DNA from: Chalara sp. BL73
Lineage: Eukaryota > Ascomycota > Leotiomycetes > Helotiales
Reading direction: 5' to 3'
Length of the DNA stretch: 64,000 nt
Assembly (NCBI GenBank): GCA_918026815.1
Contig: CAKJVC010000170.1
Span: 62,001-126,000 of the forward strand
Below, in pieces: positions 32,058 through 44,719 of the stretch. The position numbers and the translations under genes were made by a program. A model generated the notes under the pieces. That model was not told where the DNA came from. It made no database searches and saw nothing but the letters and a program-made list of their open reading frames with translations. How positions within the stretch are numbered: position 1 is the first letter of the stretch; the number at the start of each line of letters is the position of its first letter.

Positions 32058-35000
32058 TATTAAAAGGGTATCAATAGAAGCTTGTGCTGTACGCAAGGTC
32101 TGCTTTAGTGCAGTGGTTCAAGAAAGATGAAATTGACTTGATTATAAAGCAATTTGGAGGTTGCTTAGTAAAAAAAGTTTGGCCTTTTTACTAATAACTA
32201 AACTATTACATAAGGTATAACTTATGCTTTACGGGTGGGCTACACCACTAATTTTTAACACTTTTCCTTAGCACATTTGTAATAAAGCATGTATTTAGCT
32301 CCTACTATCTTTTTACTGCTTTTTTATTTTTACTTGACTTTAGCCTTTTTTCTCCGAGCAAAAAGCCGCTTTTTTTTTTCTACTAGCTTTAATAAGCGAC
32401 AGTACTTTTCGAAAGCAACGCACTTAAAAAACTTTGTTAGTCCGTTCGCTGCTATAAATTTTGTAAACACGTATATTACTTGTATTCGTTTTTTTTTAAA
32501 CAAGTTACAAATATAATAATAGCAAATATCGATATACTTTAAACGTTCGTGCAAATAAAAGTTTTTAATTAAAGTTAGCGTTTTTTAATTGTTTTCGAAA
32601 ATTTTTACAGTTCGTAATAGTTTTTCGATATACTTTGCGTATTTTATATTACGGAAAATTTGTACTAACTACTAGCTTGTTTTAGCATATATAATTATTA
32701 CAACGTACTTTGATTTCGTGTTAAATACAATTATCGAAGTTTGTTTTACACTTCGCTAAAAAACGAGCTTTTTGTAAAGTATAGCAACGTTGTTTAAAGT
32801 ACTTTTACAGTTCGTTTTGTTTTTTGTTTAATTTGCGTTTAAGTAAAATACTAAATTGCGATTTTTTCCGGACTTGTAGCGCACTTTTTGTGCTACAGTA
32901 GTTCGTAAATATCGCATAAGTTTTTTAAGTGCGTTATTATAGTAATTTGTAAAATTTTTTATAAACTAGCTAAACTTTTTAAAGCTAAAAACTTTATTTA
33001 AGCGAATATAAACTATGTTGTATATTAAACTATTTATAACTCGTTAGTATTCGTTAGTATTAATTTGTTAGTTTTTAAGTTTTGCAAGTTGTAAATTGTT
33101 GTAATTTTCGATAAAAGTATACTTTTTTTTGTAAGTACTATACGTAAACTCGTAACAGTTTAAAACAGCGTTTAAATACTGTTTTTAATTAATTTACAGT
33201 TTTTTTGTTTTTCGGTTTTAAGTAATTTGTATATTTAGAATTTTTTTGATTTTTTTTAGGTTTTTAGCTGTAAATCGCAAAAAGAAATAATTGTCGAACT
33301 ATTCGATATTAGTTATTTAAAAAGCTACAAATACTATATCGTTAATATAAACAAATAAAATTAAGCCGAGCTTCGCGTATATAAACAAATATAAATTTAC
33401 TAAACTTTAAACAAAACTTTTTACAAACAAATAAAACTTATAAAATAAATTCTAGTTTTTTACGGCTTGTTTTAATTCGTAAAAACTTTGTAATATACGT
33501 AAAACGTATTTATCGCAAACTGTTATACTGTTAAGCTTTGTTAAATAAATTCTTTTTTAAAAAGTAAACTTAGTAAAAGCGTTTTTAATATTAAAATAGT
33601 AATACTTCAAGTTTTTAACTGCGACTATAATTAGCAAAATTCGTAACGTGTTTATTCGAACTATTAGTGCAAAAATCTCGAAATAGTTTTGCTTGTAAAT
33701 CTGCGAAAATTTTTAAACAACTAGTTTAGTTTTAAAGCGTTTTACTAATTTTTTTAAAATTGTTTTAACAGTAAAAACTTATTTAGTAAAAACTTTGTTG
33801 CAGTTTTTTAGTTTAAGTTTTTTTTTTTAAGTTTTGTTAGTAGCGAAAAAAACAAGTTTTATTTTTATAGCTTTTCGCTATTACAGTTTGTAATTAAAGT
33901 TATTTACAATTTGTTTATAGTTTGTAAAAATAAAAATTCTGCCGACAATAATACTAATTAATACTGATTCGTTTAACTCGATCGAAAAAAAATTAGCAAA
34001 AAAGTCGTTTATTACAAGTGCTAATATAGTTTTAAACATTTTTTTTACAAGTTTTTTGTTATTATTTTCGATTGTTTAGTTTTTGTTGCGCTTTTGTAAA
34101 AAGTATTTTTTACGAGCAAATTCGGCTTGATTTTTTAAGCCGAGCTAAAAAAATTAAAAAAACTCCGGGTTTAATAGCTTATTTTAAAATAACTTTAAAT
34201 TAACTTTAACAGTCGTTTTAACTTGTAACGTTAAAATAGCATTTTGTTAAACATGTTCAGTAATTAGCTTGTTAAACGTGTTTAATAAAAGTTTAAATTC
34301 GAGCTTTAAAATTGCTAACTTTTTGTTAAATAGCTCGTTGTTTGTTTTATTAAAAAGCTCGACTGTAATTAGTTTAACTGTAAAATTTTTCTAGGTTTTT
34401 ACAGCGGGTTCGCTGTTTTTTACAAGTTTAGTTGTTGTTAATATTCGAATTTCGAAATTGTTTATAATTTTAAGTATTAACTTTAAATCGACAGTTTAAA
34501 AAGTAGCTTTTTTTTTTGCTGTATTAGTACTAAAAAAGCGTTTTTTTAAAGTTTTGTTTAAAAATAAGTTCGATGTGTTTTACAAACTGTTTGCGTTTTG
34601 TAGTTTTAGTTTTACTGTTTTTTTTTTAACGTTTTCGTCGATTTGTACTACTTTAGCTTTAATTGTGTATTTTAAGTTTAGCGCGTAAACTTTTAATTAA
34701 TAAATTGTATTTTAATAGTAATTTATAAACACGTTAATACGACTTTTATTAACAAGCTTGTTATGCTTTTTTTTAGTAGAAAGTAATTTCGGGTTTATAT
34801 ATAAATAACACTTATTTTTTTATACGCGAATATAGTCGATTAAAAGCTTTTTATTTATATAAGTTTTTTCGAGTGAAATTTTTTTATTGTTAATTATTAG
34901 TTTTGTTGCAGTACAGTTTTATAAATACATATCGGTTTTTACGGCTTTGTTTTAAAATTCTATAAACAAATTTGCTTTTTTAAATATAACTTTCGCAAAG

Positions 35001-37688
35001 TTTTCGGCTGTTTAAATACATTTTTCGACAATACTGTTTTAATGTAATTTATAAGCAACAGTATATTATAGTCGAATACTGTTTTGCCGGTACTAGTTAT
35101 TTAAAAGCTTTTTTAGTTTTGCGGCATTGTTTAACTTTACGTTTACGACTTTACAGCCGAACTTTAGTTTTATTTGTTTTTTTTAAAACTAAAAGTTAAA
35201 AACTACTTTTCGTTTTGTTTTTATAGTTAAAGTTTATATTTTGCGAATTGCGTTGTTAATTATTTTAGCGAAATATTTGTTTTCGCGAACTGTAATAAAA
35301 AAAAGTTTATATACGTTTACGAATACTAAGTCGAAAATATAAAGTTTTTATAGTATTAATTTGCAGTTAAAGCGATTTTTTAAGTTAGTTAAAACACAAA
35401 TTTTATAAATATAGTTAAAAAGTAAAACTTTAATTTTGTTTTTTAAAATTGTTATTGTATAAAATTTACGAATTACTTTTTTTTTGAAATATACAAATCG
35501 TCGATAATACAATTAATAACGAGCTGTTATTTTAGCGTTACGGTTTATAATTAAGTTATTTACTATATTTGTATTTAATTTTTTAGCTGCAAAAAAAGCG
35601 CAGCAACAAATTTGTAAATTTGTAACAAGTTTTTTAAGCTAACTTGAAATTACTTTAAAAAAAGTTATTAGCTAAACATTTTTTATTATAAACGTTGTTT
35701 CGTTGTAGTTATTAGCAATATTAAAAACTATATAAACTTTATTTGTAAAACGTGCTATAATAATTGTACAGTTACTTTTTTTGTACTATATATATTTGTT
35801 ATCGAAAAAACTTGTAAAACTATTTACACAAATTTTTTTGTTTAAAAAAAAATTTACTTTTAATTTAAAAACGTATAATACAATTAACAAAAAAAAAAAA
35901 AATTTATTTTTAACTCGTAACTTAACTGTATTTATATAATTTAAGTTTAACTGCTTTTTTTTAACTTTTATTTTGTGTTTTAGTATTTTAATTAAAAAAC
36001 GTTTAAAAAAGTAAAGTTAGTTAATTATATAAAAAAAAACTTCGGAATTTAAAGCTTATTAAAAATAAAAAATTTTACAAGCGTTTTTTAAAAAAATTGC
36101 AGTTGTTTTTTTATTTTTTAAGTTGTAAATAAACTTTTTTAAATTAAAATTTAACAATAGCGTTTTTAAGTTTAACTTAGTTTTGTAATGTTTTTTTTTA
36201 TACGTTTATATTTTAGTTTTTAAGTATTTTGCTGTTTACAACGTCGGCGCTAAACTTGTTTTTTTTCGCGGATTGTACTTTTAACAGTTTTTTTTTATTT
36301 GTAATTAAAAAATCGGTAATTGCAATTATTGTATAGTTAGTATTTTAGTTTTTTAGCTTTAAAACTCGCGCTTTAAGTCTTGAAATGTGTTTTGCGATTT
36401 GCAAACTGTTAAGCCGCAATTGTTGCAATTTTAATCCGATTTGCTTTAAGTTGATTTTTTTAAGTTTATAAAATAAATAGTTTGTTTTAAACAGTTAAGT
36501 TTAGTTAAACGTTTAAAGTTGCGCGAATTATTGTATAATTTAACGGCAATTTTACAAATAAATATTTAAACAGTCGATTTTCGTTAAAAACTATAATTAA
36601 AGTAAGCTCGGCATTCGTAATATAACGTTGTAATTTTTTAAGCTTAATTTAAAAGTTTTAAATGTTTGTATTTAATTTTATTTTAAATATTATAAGCTTG
36701 TTTAAGTTTTTGCGACAAGTTTACAGTCGGAATTTAAAGTATTTAAATCGCAAGTTTGTTTATTTTTTTTTTACAAAATCGAATTTTTTTATATATTCGT
36801 TGTTTATAAAGTTTATATAAATTGTTAGTATATAAAGTGTTTTTGCAAATGCTATTTTGTGCTTTTTTTGTTTTTCGATGTTTTATAACTTTTTCGGCGT
36901 TTCGTTTGTTTTAAGTATAAAAGTTATTTATACGTATTTTGCTACTGTTTTTTTTAAAACGAACTTTATTTTTTTTTTAATTATATATAGCTCGAATAAC
37001 TTAAACTATTTTTGCTATATTTTTTGCGTAAGCGTTTTTACAAGCCGCTTTGTTTTGCTAATGTAATTTATGTCGAATTGCGTTTAACTTTTTGTTAAAC
37101 ACGTTTAGCGAAGTTTAAAGTAAAAAAGCAAAAAACTGTTGTATAGTAGTTTCCGTATTGTAAATAAAATGTAAAAACTGTCGTATAGTAGTTTTCGAGT
37201 TAAAGTTTGTTAATATAATTAAAATAGCAATTTGTATACTTTGTAAATTCGACTAGCAATCCGTTGTTGTTTTATTAGCTGTTTGTTGCTTTTAGCAGTT
37301 TGTTGCTTTTAGCAGTTTGTTGCTTTTGTGTTATTAGCTGTTCGTCGCTTTTTGTATAGTTTTTACTGTTGTAATAAGTCCGTTAAGCTGCAAGTAGTCG
37401 TTTTTAGCAGTTTATTTTATTTTCGATTAGTTTTTTTTTTTTGGCTTTTTTTGTACGTTTACAATGCAAAACCGAGCTTATAACTTATTAAAAAAGTATT
37501 AATAAAAGCTTGTGCTGTACGCAAAGTTTGCTTTAGTGCAGTAATTTAAAAAGAATAAAATTAACTTGATTATAAAGCAATTTGGAGGTTGTTCAGTAAA
37601 AAAGGTTTGGCTTTTTTACTAATAACTAAACTATTACATAAAGTATAGCCCATGCTTTACGAGTAGGCTACACTACCAATTCTTAACA
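32058..37688 (-). mobile_element. Ty1/copia element, minus strand, 5631 bp, 203-bp LTRs
   Basis: LTRs at 32058-32260 and 37486-37688 (203 bp each) and a perfect TSD, GTTTC, at 32053-32057 and 37689-37693. The TG tip of each LTR on the plus strand has become TA. The minus strand near 33400-33290 reads LFVYINDIVFVAF, the copia RT motif YVDDI with Asp changed to Asn; near 34900-34790 it resembles the end of a copia integrase. It inserted in the gag region of the gypsy element. A short tandem repeat (37276-37350) lies just inside its 5' LTR. No intact ORF remains. Confidence 0.88.
37276..37350. repeat. Short tandem repeat near the copia 5' end
   Basis: Three to four copies of a unit of about 17 bp (TTTAGCAGTTTGTTGCT) lie in the 5' internal region of the minus-strand copia. 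Related units appear inverted at about 46120-46200, in the other copy of the same family. Confidence 0.8.
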
Positions 37689-38742
37689 GTTTCGAGTATT
37701 TTATTTACTGTTGTATAACGTATAAACGACGAAAGTTTTATTTTGTTTATTAAATAGCTTTAAACTCGGCTTATTGTTGCGCGAAACATGTAATTTAGCT
37801 TATTTTGCTTAGTTTTAAACATTTTTAAGTAACGCCGGAAAAAGCCGAATAGCTGGATTTTTTAATTTTCGTAAATAAAATTTATTTTGTTGTCGAGTTT
37901 TTAAATATTTTTAATATAAGCAAAAATAAAAAAATAAGCGAAACGTAACGTTTTTACTGTTATTTCTCGTTTTACTGTGCAGAAAAAAGTGTCCGAGCTT
38001 AAAAACTAAATAAAAAATAATTCCGAAGTAAATTTGCTTTTTGTTGCTAATTGTTTTTTCAAGTCGACGAACTGCGCAGCTTGTAGTCGAACTTGCTTTT
38101 TGCTAGTAGCTAGCTTTTTTTGTATTTACTGTAAAATAGCTTGTATTGCTATTATAACAAAATTTTTAAAAAATAATAGTTTTGTTTCGTCGTTTTAAAA
38201 AAGCCGAAGTTTTAAGTGTATAGTGCTTTCGAAATAGTTGCGGCTGTTTTGCTTTTAACACTGCGTTTTGTACCGGTAAAGTCAGTTATTATTGTATTTG
38301 TAACAAAATAACAAAATAAATAAAATAACAATATAAATAAATCAAAAAATAAATATAGTATCGAAAGCTTTCTGATTGCGCGAAGCGTAAATTTACAAGT
38401 CGCGACTTTTTCGAAAAAAAAAGAAATAAGCGAGCGCTGCTATAAGTCGTTGCGAGCTTTTTAAGTTTCCGGTACAATATTCTAACTTTTGTAAAAAGTA
38501 AGTATTCAAGCTTTTTTAGGAGAATATTAAGCTTTTTCAAGCTGTTAATTAAAAAAAGCTATAAATAATGTCACGATACAAGCTGTAAATTTACAAATAC
38601 AAAAAGCAGCTGTAGTACTATACAAAAATCTATAGCTAAAAAAAAAAAAAAAAGCTCGAAAAAAGCAGGCTATATATACACAAGAAGCTCGGGGAGCTCG
38701 CTTAATATAGATCACGTGTGCTTGGGAGCACGCGACGTGACA

Positions 38743-39097
38743 AATAGTTAAACAAATGTTTTTTTGTAAAAAATGCAACTATAGCTAAATCGTTTATTAC
38801 TATTCGGCGTTAAAATTTTTTTAGTTTAATTTACGCATTTTCAACTTTTGTGTTTTTTTACATTTTAAAAATAATAAACTTTTTTAAGTTTTAACGATAT
38901 ATATACAAATATGTTCAAAAGTATTTAAACTGTAAGCTTGTTTATTTATTTTTTACAGTTGTAAACTTTTTTATAAACTTTTTGTTTATAAAATTAATGC
39001 AAATTCGTAATATAAATAACGTTTTAAAAAACGCTATTATATACTTGTTTTTTTTTTGTTGTTTTATATTTTAAAAAGTGTATTATTTTTTTATAAT
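38743..39097 (-). mobile_element. Ty1/copia family-3 fragment (copia-3b), continued
   Basis: This continues the fragment at 26107-26985 past the gypsy insertion; it matches about 36550-36920 of the copia template by eye. It ends at ATAAT (39093-39097), next to an inverted gypsy LTR. The template position where it ends is where the plus-strand fragment ending at 46551 also stops. Confidence 0.65.
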
Positions 39098-39398
39098 TGT
39101 AACGACGCTAAAACACTACAGGCTGAGTAAAGGTATATAGGAGTACGTATTTTAGGCTAATAGTAGCATTTTAAGAGGTCTACTACGAAAAATATAAAAA
39201 ACATAAAAAAAGAAATAATCTTGTAAACATAAAAAACGCTTTTTATATTTTATTTTTTATTTTTTTGGAGTTCGTGTTGTATTTAAGTCCGTAAAAAATA
39301 TAAGTGCTATGTCCGAAAAAAGTCCGTATAAGCTTTTTTCTATTTTAAGTTTGTATTTTGCTACGTAATCAGAAATTTATATACTTTCGATTATTATA
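39098..39398 (-). repeat. Gypsy-A family LTR (copy C), inverted
   Basis: This 301-bp copy is the reverse complement of the LTR at 46552-46852 and of the solo LTR at 51233-51523. In its own sense it is followed by ATTAT, the same five bases that precede the LTR at 46552. I infer it is the 3' LTR of that element, displaced by inversion. Confidence 0.85.
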
Positions 39399-39443
39399 TT
39401 ATTATTTTTTTTAAAAAAAAATTGTTTTTAAGCTTTTGTTAAA
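39399..39443 (-). other. 45-bp gypsy-A 3' internal remnant with purine tract
   Basis: Between two inverted LTRs. In sense it ends with an A-rich purine run directly before LTR C, as a polypurine primer site would. Confidence 0.5.
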
Positions 39444-39448
39444 GTTAG

Positions 39449-39654
39449 TATCACGGAGAGTACTCAGTAGTGCAGCGAACAGCTAATTGATGGTTGACAG
39501 TCCCAAATAGCGAAGTGATATCATTGTATGTATACACGTTTGGAGAACAGGTATTTTACAATTGAGCTGTTTTTATAAATATCAACTCTTTGGCTATTTT
39601 TAGCGTGCTCGCGTATTTATTTAATAACTTTCAACATAGATCGGTTTTGTGACA
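39449..39654 (-). repeat. Copia LTR (206 bp), inverted
   Basis: Reverse complement of the 206-bp LTR at 54329-54534, identical in length. In its own sense it is followed by CTAAC, the five bases that precede the LTR at 54329. It is probably the 3' LTR of that copia element. The next 29 bases (39655-39683) look like a purine-rich end of a copia interior. Confidence 0.85.
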
Positions 39655-39683
39655 CACTTTTTATTTTTTTGTACTGTGATTTT

Positions 39684-40138
39684 TGTAACGTACGGGGTAG
39701 CCTTAGGCCGAGGTAGCTGGGCTTGGGGCTCGTTGGTTGGTATGGTATATATGAAATAGACTAGACACTGCTTCTCACTGAGGAGTGAGACGTTACAAGT
39801 ATAACAAAGACTATATTGCTAAACTATAAAGTAAGTTTTGAGCACGAAGCTCCTAAGCTATGAAACTACGACTACTTATATGCTATGGCTGAGCTGGAGT
39901 CCCTTGGAGTCCCTGGAGTCCACATAGACTCCCAAGACTCCTCCAGACTCCATCACGTGACACGGTCGCGGTTTCCAGGGGTCAATAAGCCGTCTGCTCC
40001 TTTACCCACTTAAAGTCCTAGGACACTGGCTGATCCTGGGACCCACATCCCTAGGATCCCCATTGGTCCCGGGACGTCAGAGCGTCCTGGGGCTCCTTTC
40101 CTGGGGCCTCAGCAGGTCCCAGGATTTGGTTCGTGACA
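39684..40138 (-). repeat. Unmutated 455-bp LTR (LTR-D), GC-rich, mismatched flanks
   Basis: An island of normal GC in the AT-rich block. On the minus strand it begins TGTCACGAACC and ends CGTACGTTACA, with a TATAAG box and AGGAGCTTCGTGCTCAA, a word shared with the chromovirus LTR. It contains a cluster of GGAGTCC/GGACTCC words. The flanking five-mers (ATTTT at 39679-39683, AATAA at 40139-40143) do not match, so it is neither a simple solo LTR nor half of an intact local element. Confidence 0.75.
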
Positions 40139-41335
40139 AATAAATTATAACAATAAAAACTATATTACTAAATATAAACAGTACTAATAAAATAAAAAAA
40201 TAAAACAAAAACTAGCGTGCAATTTACTAAAAAACAGTTTAAAAATATATATAAAATCCGAGTAATATTATAAATCGATTTTTTAAAAAATAAATTTATT
40301 AAAAAAAAAACGAAACTAAATATTTACAATTAAAATAATACAATTATATATATTAATTGTAATACAAAATATAAACAAAATTTTTATATACGATTTTTTA
40401 TTAATATATTTTTTAACTGTAATAAATATAAATATATATATTAAAACGTTTTGTTTATTGTTTTATTTTACTAAATTTTTAGTTGCGTTTTTATATATTA
40501 ATTAATTAATTATATTAAAAGTAACTGTTTTAACAAAAATATAGTTTATATTATTAAATCGAAATAATATTTTTAATATTTCGAATTGTATTATATAAAT
40601 TCGAAACAAATATTTATATAAAAAATCGTTTTTATTTATATTATATATTTTAAATTAATTAATTATAAAAAAAGTATTTAATAAATTATACAAATTCGCA
40701 TTTAACATTTATTAGTTAAACGACTAATAAATTATTTTTTATAAAAGCCGATTTGTATAACTAAATTTTTTTTTAATATATATTATACTGTTAATATTAA
40801 ATTGCAAAAAATATTAACGTAATTAATATTTAATAAAACTGTTTTTAATATTAATTTAAATTAAATTATTAACAATATAATATAAAACTACGAATTCCGG
40901 TATAATAAATATAGTTTTATTTAATATTTTTAAAACTAGTATTTAAATATTAAATATTAATAATTATTAACGCGTACGTAAACAGTTCGTAATAAACAGT
41001 AAATTATTAAAAAAAAATAAACAAACAAAACGAATAAATTAAACATTGCGTAAATATGTATTTAACAATTAAATTTTTTTTTTACAAAAAACTATAAAAA
41101 AGTTTTATATTTAATATAAACAGTTTATTTGTAAATTAAAAATTAAATTAATTAAAATTAACAATAATATATATTTTACTCGAAATATATATGTAATTAA
41201 TAGCCGAATATATATTTTAACAATATACAACAAAGTCCGAAAACAGCGTAACAATATTAAATATATTGTTCAGTTTTTGTTTAATAAACCGAACTAAATA
41301 ATTATTTAGTATTTTGCTCGCGTTAGTTTATTCGC
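40139..41335. repeat. 1.2-kb direct repeat, copy 1
   Basis: About 1.2 kb matching 42983-44190 in the same orientation, both starting AATAAATTATAACAATAAAA and ending near a TTATTCGCGC word. It is very AT-rich and has no ORF. It could be a pair of long LTRs (a 4-kb element) or a duplicated relic; I see no duplication or TG...CA tips to decide. Confidence 0.7.
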
Positions 41336-42982
41336 GCCAGAGTGTAATATAAAGTAAAAGTAAAAATAGCATTTTGTAAGTATATAATGTTTTCTACTTT
41401 TAATATCACCGGAAGTAGCGCTGCATTTATTTGTAAAGTTTTACGTTTATTGTAGTTAAAAATATACTTAATAAAAAGTAGTGTTATAATGCTGCTGTCC
41501 GGGCTCGGCAAAATTTCAAAAGCTTTCCGAATTAAAGTTTTTTAACTACTTTTATTTTAACATTATTTGTACGTTAAAATTATAACATATTTTTTAGTTT
41601 AATAAAATAAATAAATTATTAAAATACACATTTGTGTACTAAACAAAAATAAGCTTTTTTTTTAAAAAGCTAAGTCGATATATTAGTATAATAAGTTGTA
41701 GCTAAACCGGCTTTGCTTAGCTTTCCGGATTAGAGTTATTTAACTATTTTAGAGTTAAGGGTCAATAAGTATTATATTTATGGCTATAACTACTGTACAT
41801 ATTAAAGCAGCAGTTCCTAGTTTCAAAACGCAGCAGCACCACGCAAACCTTTAAGCGTTTACATTTCTATTTTACAGCTTTTTCTTAAAACTAACATTAT
41901 TTCCTGTAAAAAATGCTCGGTTGACAGTCAACCGGGAAATATTTTGGTGTAACAAAAACCGCTTGTAACTATATATGCAAAAATCTCGGTTAACTGTTAA
42001 CCGATTTTATTTTAACAATTTTAATTTTATTAAAAACTTATTACGCCGGTTAATAATTATATAATTAATATAACAGATTTATAATTTATTTAAATAAAAT
42101 GCATTTTCGAAATATTAAATTATTTAATAAAATTAAACAAAAATTATAGTTTATTGTTTTATTTAAATATAAAATATTGTTACGCAATAAATCCAGCAGT
42201 TATAATTAACTATTTGCGTAAATAATATTAAATAAAATTTAAATTTTACAAATAAATAAATCGATATATTAAAAAAAATTTATTTAAATATAATTATTTA
42301 ACAGTTTAATTACTATTAAATAAATTCGTTTTACAGTTAGTAATTAAAATTGTAAATAAATATTAGTACAAATATTGTTTATTTAAAAAAAACACAAAAT
42401 TGCAATAACGCTAAAAAGTATAAAAACAAAATTTACAATAAAAAAAAAGTTGTAAATAAAAATTTATTTAATTGTATTAAACTGCAATTATAATTTAAAA
42501 AAAAAAACGTTATTAAATTGTAAATAAAAGTTAACAGTTAAATTAATTAATATAGTTATATATTAATTTAGCTAATTAAACAAATAACAATAAAAATAAT
42601 AATTAAAAAATTATTAATAATTAAATTGTACGAAATATTAAAATATAAAAAAGTTAAACTAAAAAACGCTAGTTAATATTATTATAAAAAAATTATTTAT
42701 TAAAATTAATTTATAATTGTAATTTATTTAATAAAATAAAATTTTAAGCCGATTTAAACATAATATAGTTACAGTTTATTGTTTTGTTTAAAAAACTAAT
42801 TTCGACAAGTTTAAATTAATTTGTATTACTAAAATATAAAACCGAATATTAAAATAATATTTAAATATATTAGTAATATTTAATTATAAAAATACGTTTA
42901 AATAATAAAAATTACTAAAAAATAAAACAATTAATTAATATTTATTTAAATTGCTATAAAATGCAAAAACTATTACTAAATA
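41336..42982. other. AT-rich relic between the direct repeats
   Basis: No ORF with motifs. A slightly more GC-rich patch at about 41690-42010 contains a short repeated word, GGTTGACAGTCAACCGG / GGTTAACTGTTAACCG, each a near-palindrome. The rest is featureless mutated sequence. Confidence 0.35.
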
Positions 42983-44190
42983 TAATAAATTATAACAATA
43001 AAAACTATATTACTAAATACGAACAATATTAACGAAATAAAAAAATAAAACAAAAACTAATATACAATTTACTAAAAAAACAGTTTAAAAATATACAAAA
43101 AATTTAAGTAATATTATAAATCGATTTTTTAAAAAATAAATTTATTAAGAAAAAAAAACAAAACTAAATATTAACAACCGAAATAATACAATTGTATATA
43201 TTAATTGTAATATAAAATATAAATAAAATTTTTATGTACAATTTTTTATTAATATATTTTTTAATTGTAATAAATATAAATAAATATATTAAAACGTTTC
43301 GTTTATTGTTTTATTATATTAAGTTTTTAATTACAGTTTTATATATTAACCGATTAATTATATTAAAAATAACTGTTTTAGTAAAAATATAGTTTATATT
43401 ACAAAACTAAAATAATATTTTCGATATTTTGAATTGTATTAAACAAATTTAAAACAAATATTTATATAAAAAATTATTTTTGCTTATATTATATATTTTA
43501 AACTAGTTAATTATAAAAAAAGTATTTAATAAATTGTACAAATTCGCGTTTAATATTTATTAATTAAATAACTAACAAACTATTTTTTATAAAAGTCAAC
43601 TTGTATAATTAAATTTTTTTTTTAATATATATTACTTGTTAATATTAAATTGTAAAAAATATTAATATAATTAATATTTAACGAAATTGTTTTTAATATT
43701 AATTTAAACTAAATTAGTAATAATATAACGTAAAACTACGAATTTCGGCGTAATAAATATAGTTTTATTTAGTATTTTTAAATTAAATATTTAAATATTA
43801 AATATTAATAATTATTAACGTGTACGTAAACGATTTGTAATAAACAACAAATTATTAAAAAAAAAGTAAACGAACAAAACAAATAAATTAAATATTATAT
43901 AAATGCGTATTTAATAATTAAAAAAAAGTTTTTACAAAAAACTATAAAAAAAAATTATATTTAATATAAACAGCTTGTTTGTAAACCGGAAATTAAATCG
44001 ATTAAAATTAACAACAGTATATATTTTACTCGAAATATATATATAATTAATAGTCGAATATATATTTTAATAATATATAATAAAGTCCGAAAACAGCGCA
44101 ACAATACTAAGTATATTGTTCGGTTTTTACTTAATAAACTAAGTTAAATAATTGTTTAGTATTTTATTTACGTTCGTTTATTCGCGCAAG
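42983..44190. repeat. 1.2-kb direct repeat, copy 2
   Basis: Second copy of the repeat at 40139-41335. It diverges at scattered C/T and G/A positions, as independent mutation would produce. Confidence 0.7.
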
Positions 44191-44719
44191 CATTAAATTA
44201 GCGCAAGTCCGAATATTTGTTTAAAAATAACCGAAGTTTATAAACGAACAAAAAGTTGTTTTGCGAATTAAAAGCAACTGTTAGCAAGTATTTAAGTGTA
44301 AAGTTAATTGTATTATTATAGCGTTAAACTATAATTAAAATCGTTAAATATTATTTAATTCGAACAAACAAATTATAAAAACAAAAAAAAAAAAAATAAA
44401 AATAAAAACAATTTTGCAAAAATAAACAATAAAAAAAAATTGCAAACTACAATGTTTTAATATATTATAATTCGACAGTTTAGTTACAATTAACAAATTA
44501 TACGAAATTATTATATTATTAACAAAAATTTTTTATATCGGTTAAAACTCGAATTGTTGCGCGTGTTTAAACAAATATTAATTGTATAGTATAATTTATT
44601 TTATTTATAGTCGGACAAAACTAGTCGATATACAAAAACGTTTAGTTATTAGCGTGCTGCTAACTAGCAGTTAGTGTTTTTATTAAAAAAAAAAATTAAA
44701 GCCGAAAAAAAAGTTTTAC

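Larger units (their letters stand above)
26986..38742 (-). mobile_element. Ty3/gypsy element, minus strand, 174-bp LTRs, with nested copia
   Basis: LTRs at 26986-27159 and 38569-38742 (174 bp each, TGTCACG...CGTGACA, the left tip mutated to GTAATA) and a perfect TSD, AATAG, at 26981-26985 and 38743-38747. The total is 11757 bp, of which 5631 bp is the nested Ty1/copia at 32058. Coding is on the minus strand; the sense 5' LTR is 38569-38742. All frames are broken by mutation. Confidence 0.88.

Noticed and set aside
39684..39797. A 114-bp LTR with TGTAACG...CGTTACA ends
   Set aside because: The tips match, but flanks do not form a TSD and the 455-bp unit has the layout of the related chromovirus LTR, so the longer unit was preferred.
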